Shown: positions 1 to 6,086, numbered from the stretch's first letter. The stretch: DNA of 18,194 nt from CAJXZP01 sp964195485 (GCA_964195485.1 CAXMPG010000145.1:1-18194), one strand, 5' to 3'. The notes: a model not told the origin generated them from the sequence alone. Numbers and translations are program-made.

Positions 1-31
1 TTTCATTGAAACGATAGTGAAAAATGAAATT

Positions 32-66
32 GTCTCGAAGGCTACTTATCAATCCCTCAGGCACCT
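32..66. repeat. REP-like repeat, rearranged copy
   Basis: GTCTCGAAG (32-40) is followed by an 18-base segment ending in CCTCAGGCACCT (49-66) that is identical to 2215-2232. In the full copy at 2193-2232 the CTTCGAGAC half has the opposite orientation relative to this segment, so this copy looks like two half-elements joined by inversion or recombination. No gene was seen in positions 1-197; a second, degenerate relative (TGAGCTTATCGAA, 119-131) lies between this copy and the one at 151-183. Confidence 0.6.
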
Positions 67-150
67 TTAATTTTTGCTTTGATTAATGTTTTTTGATTCA
101 ATTAATGAGTTAAAATATTGAGCTTATCGAAATAAAGATAAACTGAGGTC

Positions 151-183
151 CCTGAGGGCACAGCTATACTGTGCGTCTCGAAG
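151..183 (-). repeat. REP-like stem-loop element after aldo/keto reductase gene
   Basis: Read on the minus strand the order is CTTCGAGAC (175-183), a perfect 6-bp stem-loop (arms GCACAG 158-163 and CTGTGC 169-174, 5-nt loop), then CCTCAGG (151-157). It starts 14 nt after the stop codon of the minus-strand reductase. It belongs to the family also seen at 2193-2230, 2325-2363, 2422-2480 and 2953-3004. It may act as a transcript 3' end; this is inferred from position and structure. Confidence 0.7.
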
Positions 184-197
184 CGCCGTAGTAAAAC

Positions 198-1163
198 CTA
201 ATTCCACCCCAACGCCTTTCTTTCCTTCCAGTACACATCTGGCTGAACTGAAAATTGTTCTAATTGAACCCGTTCATCTGAGGTCAATTGAAATGTATTC
301 GCTTTAAGGTTACCGGTAATGTGGCTTTTTTGGGAAGCTCCACTCAATACCATAAATGGATTAATGGAATCTAATACAAAACGGATAGCAATGGCGTCTA
401 TGCCCACAGCGTATTTGTTAGCGAGTTGTTCTAAAAATGCATATAACTTGGAATAATGCAGGAAATTTGGATGGGTAAATACACGCCCGTTGGCTAGGGC
501 TTCTTTAACCACTACTCGTTTGTTTTGTAAGGCTAGTTGCTTTGTGATATTGGCTAAACTTTGGTCCAATACATTATAAGTTACTTGATATACATCAAAC
601 AAGACTTTTCCTTCATGTTCAATATCCATTGCGACTTTGAGGACTTCTTCTTGATTAGCTCCTGTGCTAGACATGCCAATACGTAATCCGAATTCTTGTT
701 TGAGCTCACCCAATCGGTTTAAAACTTCTTCATTCTTTAATACTCCTGAATCGAATGTAGCGGAATGGATTTGATACGTAGATAAATTGGTAAGTAATTT
801 TTTGGATTGCTCCCATTGGCTATTTAAGTTTTGGCGGCTGTGTTCTTTTACTTCATGCACCGTGGCTAATGGATTGTAATTAGCCACGTAGCTATATCCC
901 CATTTCGTGGCGATTTCTAAATCTGCATAGCCTTTCTCTTTGATCCAGTCTATCAATAATTGCTCAGCCATTCCGTAACCGGGCGCGGTATCAAAATATC
1001 GAATCCCTTGGCTATACGCTTCATCTAGCATTTTAAGTCCGGTAGCTCGGAAGGTTTTCAGATTGAATTCTGATTTTTCAGATTGGCGTATATTGATGTA
1101 TTCTGGTCGACCAATTGCGGCTGTGCCCAGACCAACCTTCACGTTATTTAGAATAATGCTCAT
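198..1163 (-). CDS. Aldo/keto reductase family oxidoreductase
   Basis: Predicted cytosolic NAD(P)H-dependent aldo/keto reductase, 321 aa. The AKR tetrad is visible: Asp58 and Tyr63 in FDTAPGYG, Lys87 in IATKWG and His133 in YQIHSAT. The N-terminus VGLGTAAIGRP matches the first strand and loop of the TIM barrel, and the SGASQKSHITGNL segment near the C-terminus resembles the cofactor-phosphate loop. The reading frame can be extended 16 codons to 1211, but that extension lies in a repeat (1192-1212) and has no family similarity, so the ATG at 1161-1163 was chosen. The substrate cannot be told from sequence. The gene diverges from the EamA transporter across 125 bp, and a REP-like stem-loop begins 14 nt past its stop. 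The family assignment is secure; the specific reaction is unknown. Confidence 0.9.
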   Translation of the reverse strand: MSIILNNVKVGLGTAAIGRPEYINIRQSEKSEFNLKTFRATGLKMLDEAYSQGIRYFDTAPGYGMAEQLLIDWIKEKGYADLEIATKWGYSYVANYNPLATVHEVKEHSRQNLNSQWEQSKKLLTNLSTYQIHSATFDSGVLKNEEVLNRLGELKQEFGLRIGMSSTGANQEEVLKVAMDIEHEGKVLFDVYQVTYNVLDQSLANITKQLALQNKRVVVKEALANGRVFTHPNFLHYSKLYAFLEQLANKYAVGIDAIAIRFVLDSINPFMVLSGASQKSHITGNLKANTFQLTSDERVQLEQFSVQPDVYWKERKALGWN

Positions 1164-1191
1164 AGTAGACGAAGGTAGAAATAAACAGGCG

Positions 1192-1212
1192 CTTCGACTC
1201 TGCTCAGTCACC
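1192..1212. repeat. CTTCGACTC...CTCAGTCACC intergenic repeat
   Basis: This stretch resembles the short repeat of the type CTTCGACTCCGCTCAG that occurs between genes in many bacteria. It sits in the 125-bp divergent spacer between the aldo/keto reductase and the EamA transporter. It is related to, but not the same as, the GTCTCGAAG elements elsewhere in the window. Read through on the minus strand it would add a spurious N-terminal extension to the reductase. Confidence 0.5.
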
Positions 1213-1288
1213 TTATATGAAAAGGGAGTACGGATTTACCCTACTTTAGCGCTTTGTTTAGTCATCCAGTAAAAAAACACAAATAGGT

Positions 1289-2176
1289 ATGAAATGGAGA
1301 ATCTTAGTTTTACTAGGAGCCATGAGTTTTGGTATTTTATCAACTATTGTAAAATTGGCTTATGGTAAAGGGTTTGATGTTTCTCAAGTAGTTACTTCAC
1401 AACTGTGGTTGGGAGCGGTTATTTGCTGGATTCTTGTTTTACTATTTAACGTTTTAAAAAAATCAAGACCTATTGAAACTGGCGGTTGGTGGAAAATACT
1501 AATCAGCGGATTTCCGTTAGGAATGACCAGTTATGCCTATTACAAATGCGTAGAGTTTGTGCCTGCTTCTATTGCCATTTTATTGCTTTTTCAGTTTGTA
1601 TGGATGGGAGTTCTGATTGATTTAATCTTTAAAAAGAAAGTCCCCACATTACCTCAAATCATCAGTGTTTTGGTTTTGGTGTTTGGCACCTTCTTAGCGG
1701 CTGGTATAATTGGAAATCCGGATATGGAATGGAGTCTGCCAGGAATTGGTTACGGGTTGTTGGCTGCTTTTGGATATACCATTTTTATTTTTGTTAATGG
1801 CAGTAGCGGAGACACCCACTTTATGGTGAGTGCCGCTTTACGTGCTACGGGTGGGGCGCTGTTTTCTATCCTTTTCTTTAACCCCATTGATGGCTTAGAT
1901 GGTATTTTCACCAACGGTATGTTTGCGTATGGTTTACCTCTTGCGGTATTTGGAATGGTTATTCCGCCCATCTTTTTTGCTTGGGGCGTTCCTAAAGTGG
2001 GCGCTACTGAAGCGTCTATTTTAAGAGGGGTTGAATTGCCTGTGGCTGTATTGAGCGCCTCTTTTATTTTACATGAAAGTGTGAATTGGATTCAATGGGT
2101 AGGCGTCCTTTTTATTTTGTTAGCGATTACGTTACCGCAGGGGTATTTATTGGTGAAACGTAAAACCATAAGTTAG
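1289..2176 (+). CDS. EamA/DMT-family transporter
   Basis: Integral membrane protein of 295 aa from the drug/metabolite transporter superfamily, expected to have ten membrane helices formed by two EamA repeats. The repeats are roughly residues 3-137 (beginning ILVLLGAMSFGILSTIVKLA) and 150-287 (beginning PGIGYGLLAAFGYTIFIFV). Both show the Gly/Pro-rich helix ends usual for the family, and the chain ends in a short basic tail (LVKRKTIS). The substrate is not predictable. It is transcribed divergently from the aldo/keto reductase. The ATG at 1289 has no Shine-Dalgarno, as is normal for Bacteroidota. A REP-like stem-loop begins 16 nt after the stop. Family call is firm; physiological role unknown. 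Confidence 0.9.
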   Translation: MKWRILVLLGAMSFGILSTIVKLAYGKGFDVSQVVTSQLWLGAVICWILVLLFNVLKKSRPIETGGWWKILISGFPLGMTSYAYYKCVEFVPASIAILLLFQFVWMGVLIDLIFKKKVPTLPQIISVLVLVFGTFLAAGIIGNPDMEWSLPGIGYGLLAAFGYTIFIFVNGSSGDTHFMVSAALRATGGALFSILFFNPIDGLDGIFTNGMFAYGLPLAVFGMVIPPIFFAWGVPKVGATEASILRGVELPVAVLSASFILHESVNWIQWVGVLFILLAITLPQGYLLVKRKTIS

Positions 2177-2192
2177 GATTTTTATGTTGGGC

Positions 2193-2230
2193 CTTCGAGA
2201 CGATTGAGCAAAGCTCAATCCCTCAGGCAC
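2193..2230 (+). repeat. REP-like stem-loop element after EamA gene
   Basis: CTTCGAGAC (2193-2201) is followed directly by a perfect 8-bp stem (GATTGAGC 2202-2209, loop AAA, GCTCAATC 2213-2220) and then CCTCAGGCAC (2221-2230). It has the same orientation relative to its gene as the copies behind the minus-strand genes. It could serve as an intrinsic terminator or 3'-end stabiliser, although no long U-tract follows. Confidence 0.75.
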
Positions 2231-2324
2231 CTCCAATTTTAGCGGGGATTATTATTCGTAGTTTACTAAAATAATGATGAAAACTTACCTAAAATCTAAG
2301 TTGAATCAGGGATTTCACATTTCA

Positions 2325-2363
2325 CTAACTGACTGCAGTTAGCGGAGTCGAACCGTCTCGAAG
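2325..2363 (-). repeat. REP-like stem-loop element, mid-spacer copy
   Basis: On the minus strand the order is CTTCGAGAC (2355-2363), a T-arm-like segment GGTTCGACTCCG (2343-2354), then a perfect 7-bp stem-loop (CTAACTG 2325-2331, CAGTTAG 2336-2342, 4-nt loop). This copy is not adjacent to a stop codon. It forms part of the tandem unit 2286-2363. Confidence 0.65.
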
Positions 2364-2421
2364 ACTTCTAAAACTTTTACTTTTTTTTCAAATCGTGGTT
2401 ACCTAACGATAATCTAAGTTG

Positions 2422-2480
2422 CCTGAGGCGATGCACTGAGGCCCTCGAAGTGGTTCTGCTTTTCGCAGAACGTCTCGAAG
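2422..2480 (-). repeat. REP-like stem-loop element after small unknown gene
   Basis: On the minus strand CTTCGAGAC (2472-2480) begins 13 nt after the stop of the 117-aa gene. It is followed directly by a perfect 7-bp stem (arms 2453-2459 and 2465-2471, 5-nt loop) and then by two CCTCAG motifs, with a second CTTCGAG between the stem and the first of them. The interior suggests a nested or doubled element. Confidence 0.7.
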
Positions 2481-2493
2481 GCACGTATAAAAC

Positions 2494-2847
2494 CTAATTC
2501 AAAAACTCGGTTTGAATTTTCGTCCCTTTTTCAACGCCAACAAATTTGGAATCACCCATTTCTTCCGACCAGACACCTTGCAAGATATTTTTTGAAGTAC
2601 AGTTATAAGCTACCACACCATGGTAGTTCGCCTGGTCATCTCCTACATAATAAAAATTTATAACTAGCATCTCGTTTCGGAAGAAACCAATTCCAAATTG
2701 CATTTGATCAGGTTCAATTTGCCAAACCGCAGCTAATCTATTATCACTTTGAAACGATAATGTTAGCGTTCCACTGTATTGGGTTTCGTCTTGGTTTTGG
2801 TTATAACCTTCTATGATGTACGTACCCATTAATTCGGTTATTTCCAT
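2494..2847 (-). CDS. Small beta-rich protein of unknown function
   Basis: Protein of 117 aa that I do not recognise with confidence. No signal peptide or membrane segment is visible, so it is probably cytosolic. The sequence alternates short strands and turns: GTYIIEGYN, YSGTLTLSF, AAVWQIE, FGIGFFRNEMLVINFYY, GVVAYNC, ILQGVWSEE. The spacing G.Y...YxGTLTL...W...GxG...L.V.....GVV.Y......G.W recalls compact eight-stranded barrels such as avidin-like or lipocalin-like folds; this is a resemblance only. It starts with ATG at 2845-2847 and is followed 13 nt after the stop by a REP-like stem-loop. It stands alone between repeat-rich spacers, so the neighbours give no functional hint. Confidence 0.75.
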   Translation of the reverse strand: MEITELMGTYIIEGYNQNQDETQYSGTLTLSFQSDNRLAAVWQIEPDQMQFGIGFFRNEMLVINFYYVGDDQANYHGVVAYNCTSKNILQGVWSEEMGDSKFVGVEKGTKIQTEFLN

Positions 2848-2952
2848 GACTTTATTTGTATATAGGAATTTTTAAAAACGAAATCCAATAATTTAGCCTT
2901 GTAATTATTATTTTGAAAGTTAACTTCTAGATTGGCTCGTCACCAAATGCTT

Positions 2953-3004
2953 GCAGTGAGAGGAGTCGAACTGCCTTCAGTGAGTTTTTCGAACAGTCTC
3001 GAAG
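2953..3004 (-). repeat. REP-like element directly after mnmE
   Basis: GTCTCGAAG (2996-3004) ends 1 nt from the mnmE stop codon. Further along the mnmE direction there are two degenerate copies of a CAGTGAG...TCGAAC module (CAGTGAG at 2954-2960 and 2978-2984). There is also a 5-bp stem GCAGT/ACTGC (2953-2957 with 2970-2974). The stem-loop is weaker than in the other copies. The remaining spacer to 2848 shows nothing recognisable. Confidence 0.6.
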
Positions 3005-3005
3005 A

Positions 3006-4388
3006 CTACTTTCCTATACAGAAATTCCCAAAAATAGAATCCAATAGATCCTCGGTTGAAATATTACCGGTAATCTCTGCCAGATGATGTAAACATTGGC
3101 GAATGTCCATTGCCACTAGATCAGATGGAATATCATTTTTAAGCGAAAACTTCACTCTTACCAACGCTTCTTCGGCTTCATTAAGCGCGTTAAAGTGACG
3201 CGCATTACTTACAATTACTTGTCCGGTGGCGTTACCTTTATTTTGGACAAACCCTACCAAATGAGATTTAAGTTCCTCAATACCAATAGTTTCTTTGGCG
3301 CTGAGTAAAACCACTGTATCGTGAGCTAAAGCCGTTTCAAAACTCGCAGAATCAACCTTCACTACTTTATCCACTTTATTGATTACCACAATAAGTTCTT
3401 TATCGTCACCCATTAAATCGCGGACTTTTTGAAGCTCTATTTTGGCTTTGGCTAAATCAGGATGAGTCGCATCAATCATGTATAAAATGATAGATGCTTG
3501 CTTTATCTTTTCAAATGCTTTTTCAATGCCTATACTTTCAATTTCGTCTTGGGTCTCGCGAATACCAGCGGTATCAATAAAACGAAACTCTACGCCTTCA
3601 TACGTAATGGTATCTTCAATAACGTCACGCGTGGTTCCTGCTATGCTAGACACGATAGCTCTATCTTCATTTAAAAACTGGTTTAGCAACGTGGATTTGC
3701 CCACATTGGGTTCGCCTACAATAGCTACCGGGACACCATTTTTCAAAACATTCCCTAAAGCAAACGAACTGGATAATTTTCTAATTTCCAATAAAATTTT
3801 AACTACCAAATTCACTAATTCGGTACGGTTAGCAAACTCTACATCTTCTTCTCCAAAATCAAGCTCAAGCTCAATCATAGAAGCAAAATGAATCAACTCT
3901 TCGCGTAAGCCATTAATCACTTTGGCAAAACCACCACGCATTTGGTTCATCGCCATATCATGCGAAGCCTTGTTCTCAGAAGCAATCAAATCGGCAATTG
4001 CTTCGGCCTGACTTAAATCTACTTTTCCATTCAAATACGCCCGTAAAGAAAACTCCCCTTCTCGCGCCATTCTACATCCATTCTTAAGCAATAAGCGTAA
4101 AATTTCTTGAACAATATATGGCGAAGCATGACACGATATCTCTACCATATCCTCGCCAGTAAACGATTTCGGATTTTTATAAATCACCGCCACTACCTCA
4201 TCAATGAGCGTGTCTCCGTCTTTAATTAGTCCAAATTGAGCCGTATGGGAATCCTTTTGACTCAAGTCTTTCTTGAACAGTTTTTGCATTATACTAAACG
4301 ATTCCGCTCCCGAAAGACGAACCATAGCAATAGCTCCAACTCCATTGGGAGTAGATAACGCACAAATAGTATCTGGGGTGTAACTCAT
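3006..4388 (-). CDS. mnmE: tRNA modification GTPase MnmE (TrmE)
   Basis: Works with MnmG to install the 5-carboxymethylaminomethyl (or aminomethyl) group on wobble uridine-34 of certain tRNAs. The protein is 460 aa, normal for the family. It has an N-terminal folate-binding domain (about 1-120, starting with TICALSTPNGVGAIAMVRLS) and a helical domain interrupted by the G domain. The G motifs are GEPNVGKS (225-232), TTRD (252-255), DTAG (272-275) and NKVD (337-340). The C-terminal CIGK (457-460) carries the conserved Cys of the CxGK motif. A TAnnTTTG-like -7 box (4393-4400, minus) lies only 4 nt from the start codon, so the message may be leaderless. An intrinsic terminator at 4451-4484 separates it from the upstream DUF2892 gene. 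Confidence 0.97.
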   Translation of the reverse strand: MSYTPDTICALSTPNGVGAIAMVRLSGAESFSIMQKLFKKDLSQKDSHTAQFGLIKDGDTLIDEVVAVIYKNPKSFTGEDMVEISCHASPYIVQEILRLLLKNGCRMAREGEFSLRAYLNGKVDLSQAEAIADLIASENKASHDMAMNQMRGGFAKVINGLREELIHFASMIELELDFGEEDVEFANRTELVNLVVKILLEIRKLSSSFALGNVLKNGVPVAIVGEPNVGKSTLLNQFLNEDRAIVSSIAGTTRDVIEDTITYEGVEFRFIDTAGIRETQDEIESIGIEKAFEKIKQASIILYMIDATHPDLAKAKIELQKVRDLMGDDKELIVVINKVDKVVKVDSASFETALAHDTVVLLSAKETIGIEELKSHLVGFVQNKGNATGQVIVSNARHFNALNEAEEALVRVKFSLKNDIPSDLVAMDIRQCLHHLAEITGNISTEDLLDSIFGNFCIGK

Positions 4389-4392
4389 GCGG

Positions 4393-4400
4393 CAAAAATA
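4393..4400 (-). promoter_or_regulatory. Candidate -7 box of mnmE
   Basis: The minus strand reads TATTTTTG, a full match to the Bacteroidota -7 consensus TAnnTTTG. The mnmE ATG begins 4 nt downstream, which would make the transcript leaderless or nearly so. No convincing -33 box was seen; that position falls in a purine-rich stretch with GAAGACG in tandem (4419-4432). Confidence 0.5.
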
Positions 4401-4450
4401 AGGTTAAGACAGAAGAACGAAGACGGAAGACGGGAGAAAAATCACCCCAT

Positions 4451-4484
4451 AAAAAACCCGACAAACTAGAAAGCTGTCGGGTTT
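4451..4484 (-). terminator. Intrinsic terminator downstream of DUF2892 gene
   Basis: A perfect 10-bp stem (arms 4454-4463 and 4475-4484, 11-nt loop) with a GC-rich CCCGACA core is followed on the minus strand by six T residues. It lies 122 nt past the stop of the small membrane protein gene and upstream of the mnmE promoter, so it most likely ends that transcript. The intervening 4485-4605 shows no convincing gene. Confidence 0.85.
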
Positions 4485-4605
4485 GAAAGTCGCAAAATCA
4501 AATTTCACGTATTCGGGGGCAATATACACGCTTCAAATTTGTATGGAATTTCATCTTGTTTTAATCCCCTATAAATTCCTCTATCAACCCATTTAGCGCT
4601 TAAAG

Positions 4606-4800
4606 TTACTCATTTTCAGATTCAAACGGGCAAGAACTCCAGCCGAAAATGCTACACAACGAACATCTACTAATTCTAGCAGTCATCAAGATAATGGCAC
4701 CCACTCCCAAAGCAACATAACCCCAAATGCCAGTTACCGTTCCCGTAAAATTTAATACACCAGCTACTATGTCTATAATTACTCTTACCACTTTATCCAC
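4606..4800 (-). CDS. Small YgaP-like/DUF2892-type membrane protein
   Basis: 64 aa with two likely membrane helices (about 5-24 and 26-41) followed by a short Cys-containing tail. The layout (MDKVVRVIID..., two helices, then C46 and C57 eleven residues apart around IFGWSSC) fits the DUF2892/YgaP transmembrane family, whose usual ending is like GFCPLYxxxGxxTC. Here the CPLY part reads CSLC, giving an additional CxxC (C46, C49). The start is GTG at 4800: an in-frame stop lies five codons upstream with no ATG between. It diverges from the EEP gene across a spacer holding an 18-bp palindrome. The function of free-standing family members is not established. Confidence 0.75.
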   Translation of the reverse strand: MDKVVRVIIDIVAGVLNFTGTVTGIWGYVALGVGAIILMTARISRCSLCSIFGWSSCPFESENE

Positions 4801-4882
4801 ATTTCTTATGTTCTATTTCAGGATATATACTTAACGATTCATCGTTTTTTGATGCAAATAAACACCCCCTAATCCGTCAACC

Positions 4883-4900
4883 TGGTAACCGTAGTTACCA
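4883..4900. promoter_or_regulatory. 18-bp palindrome, candidate operator
   Basis: TGGTAAC-CGTA-GTTACCA is a perfect 7-bp inverted repeat with a 4-nt centre. It lies in the 185-bp divergent spacer between the DUF2892 gene and the EEP gene, 58 bp upstream of the EEP -7 box. A second, shorter inverted repeat (AACGAT/ATCGTT, 4833-4846) falls in the expected leader of the DUF2892 gene. A regulator-binding role is inferred only from symmetry and position. Confidence 0.4.
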
Positions 4901-4958
4901 CCCTCTATTTTTCTTTTACGAACTTATTTTTCATTTCCTATCAACCAATTAGATAGCG

Positions 4959-4966
4959 TACCTTTG
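4959..4966 (+). promoter_or_regulatory. -7 box of EEP-dcd-yidD-ubiE-porT run
   Basis: TACCTTTG matches TAnnTTTG exactly, 19 nt before the ATG at 4986. A weak -33-like TTTC lies at 4934-4937 with a 21-bp spacer. It probably drives the plus-strand run starting with the EEP-family gene. Confidence 0.65.
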
Positions 4967-4985
4967 CACTCACTTATTTTGAAAA

Positions 4986-6059
4986 ATGAAATACTATTTT
5001 TTCCTTATTTCCATGCTTTTCAGTATGGTTTCCATTGCGCAATCAGATTCAGCTGAGGTTACCTCTTCTATTGAAATGGAAGGCTTTGAAGATGCTTTTA
5101 GAGGTAACAACTCCATTAGAGTAATGTTTTATAATGTCGAAAATCTATTTGATATTTACGATGACACTTTGAAAAACGATGAGTCATTTTTACCCGAAGG
5201 CGACCACCATTGGGGCAGTTATAAATATTATGAGAAAACTAATAATTTAGGAAAAACCATACTTGCTGTTGGCGGTTGGGAAGCCGTTGAAATTATTGGC
5301 CTATGCGAGGTTGAAAACATAAAGGTACTGGAAGACCTCACCCGAAAAACCGTTCTTAAAAACTCTGAATATCAAATCATCCATAAAGAATCACCAGATA
5401 AGCGTGGTATTGATGTGGCGCTATTGTACCGAAAAGATAAAATCACCATTGATACAGTGCAATACATTGAAGTGTTTTTAGGAACAGACAATCGTCCTAC
5501 CAGAGATATTTTATACGCCACTGTTCGAACTACCAATAATGCCCAATTACACGTTTTTGTAAATCACTGGCCTTCGCGTTATGGCGGACAAATGAAGTCT
5601 GACCCCAAACGTAAAGCAGCTGCTCGTGTGGTTAGAGGCTATGTGGATTCTATTTTAAATGTGCAACCTAACGCAAATATTTTACTCATGGGCGATTTTA
5701 ATGATGAACCAGACAATGAAAGTATTCATGATGTTTTAAAAGCCAGAGCCGATAGCACATTTCAAGATTCAACCGAGTTATATAACCTCATGAGTCACAT
5801 TGGCGGTAATCATGGATCTCATAAATACCAAGGTAATTGGGGCGTTCTAGACCAGTTTATGGTGACTAAATGGTTGTATCAAGGAGAGAATAATTTAAAA
5901 ATTATAGATGGACCTTTAATTTTTAGAGTCCCATTTTTAATGACTAAAGAGACGAAATATCCAGGAATGAAACCATTTAGAACTTATCTTGGGTTCAAAT
6001 ACACGGGAGGATATAGTGATCATTTACCCATTTATATAGATTTGCAGCTTCTACGATAA
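4986..6059 (+). CDS. Exported endonuclease/exonuclease/phosphatase-family hydrolase
   Basis: Predicted Mg2+-dependent phosphodiesterase or nuclease of the EEP (exonuclease III/DNase I-like) superfamily, 357 aa. It has an N-terminal signal peptide (MKYYFFLISMLFSMVSIAQS, cleavage near residue 19-20), so it acts outside the cytoplasm. Family motifs occur in order: FYNVENLFD (Asn50), GLCEVEN (metal-binding Glu near 108-110), NHWPSRYGG (His194), LLMGDFNDEP (Asp237, Asn239) and GGYSDHLPIYID (Asp345, His346). All expected catalytic residues are present. The substrate (DNA, RNA, phospholipid or nucleotide) is not predictable. It is the first gene of the plus-strand run; dcd follows after 27 bp. Confidence 0.88.
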   Translation: MKYYFFLISMLFSMVSIAQSDSAEVTSSIEMEGFEDAFRGNNSIRVMFYNVENLFDIYDDTLKNDESFLPEGDHHWGSYKYYEKTNNLGKTILAVGGWEAVEIIGLCEVENIKVLEDLTRKTVLKNSEYQIIHKESPDKRGIDVALLYRKDKITIDTVQYIEVFLGTDNRPTRDILYATVRTTNNAQLHVFVNHWPSRYGGQMKSDPKRKAAARVVRGYVDSILNVQPNANILLMGDFNDEPDNESIHDVLKARADSTFQDSTELYNLMSHIGGNHGSHKYQGNWGVLDQFMVTKWLYQGENNLKIIDGPLIFRVPFLMTKETKYPGMKPFRTYLGFKYTGGYSDHLPIYIDLQLLR

Positions 6060-6086
6060 TTAGCAAAGTCTAAACACAATTTCAAT

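Larger units (their letters stand above)
2177..2493. repeat. 317-bp gene-free spacer made of REP-like repeats
   Basis: No open reading frame with protein-like content was seen. The spacer holds three stem-loop elements (2193-2230, 2325-2363, 2422-2480). It also holds two tandem units, 2286-2363 and 2400-2480. Both begin with TACCTAA, followed by AATCTAAGTTG (2293-2303 and 2411-2421), and both end in GTCTCGAAG. It lies between convergent genes: the EamA transporter (plus) and the small unknown gene (minus). Confidence 0.75.

Noticed and set aside
1063..1272. 69-codon plus-strand frame opposite the reductase N-terminus
   Set aside because: It is antisense to a clear gene and runs through the repeat; the protein has no recognisable features.
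2325..2363. Possible tRNA gene or fragment (GGTTCGACTCC-like segment)
   Set aside because: There is no acceptor, D-arm or anticodon arm around it; only a T-arm-like stretch within a repeat.
2177..2493. CRISPR array in the repeat-rich spacer
   Set aside because: The repeats are hairpin elements of irregular spacing and orientation; there are no uniform repeat-spacer units and no cas genes.
3478..3891. 137-codon plus-strand frame inside mnmE
   Set aside because: It is a shadow of the conserved MnmE G domain on the other strand, with low-complexity Ser/Thr content.
4498..4554. 18-codon minus-strand ORF downstream of the DUF2892 gene
   Set aside because: It is too short, has no recognisable family and no promoter box; kept only as part of the unexplained 3' segment.
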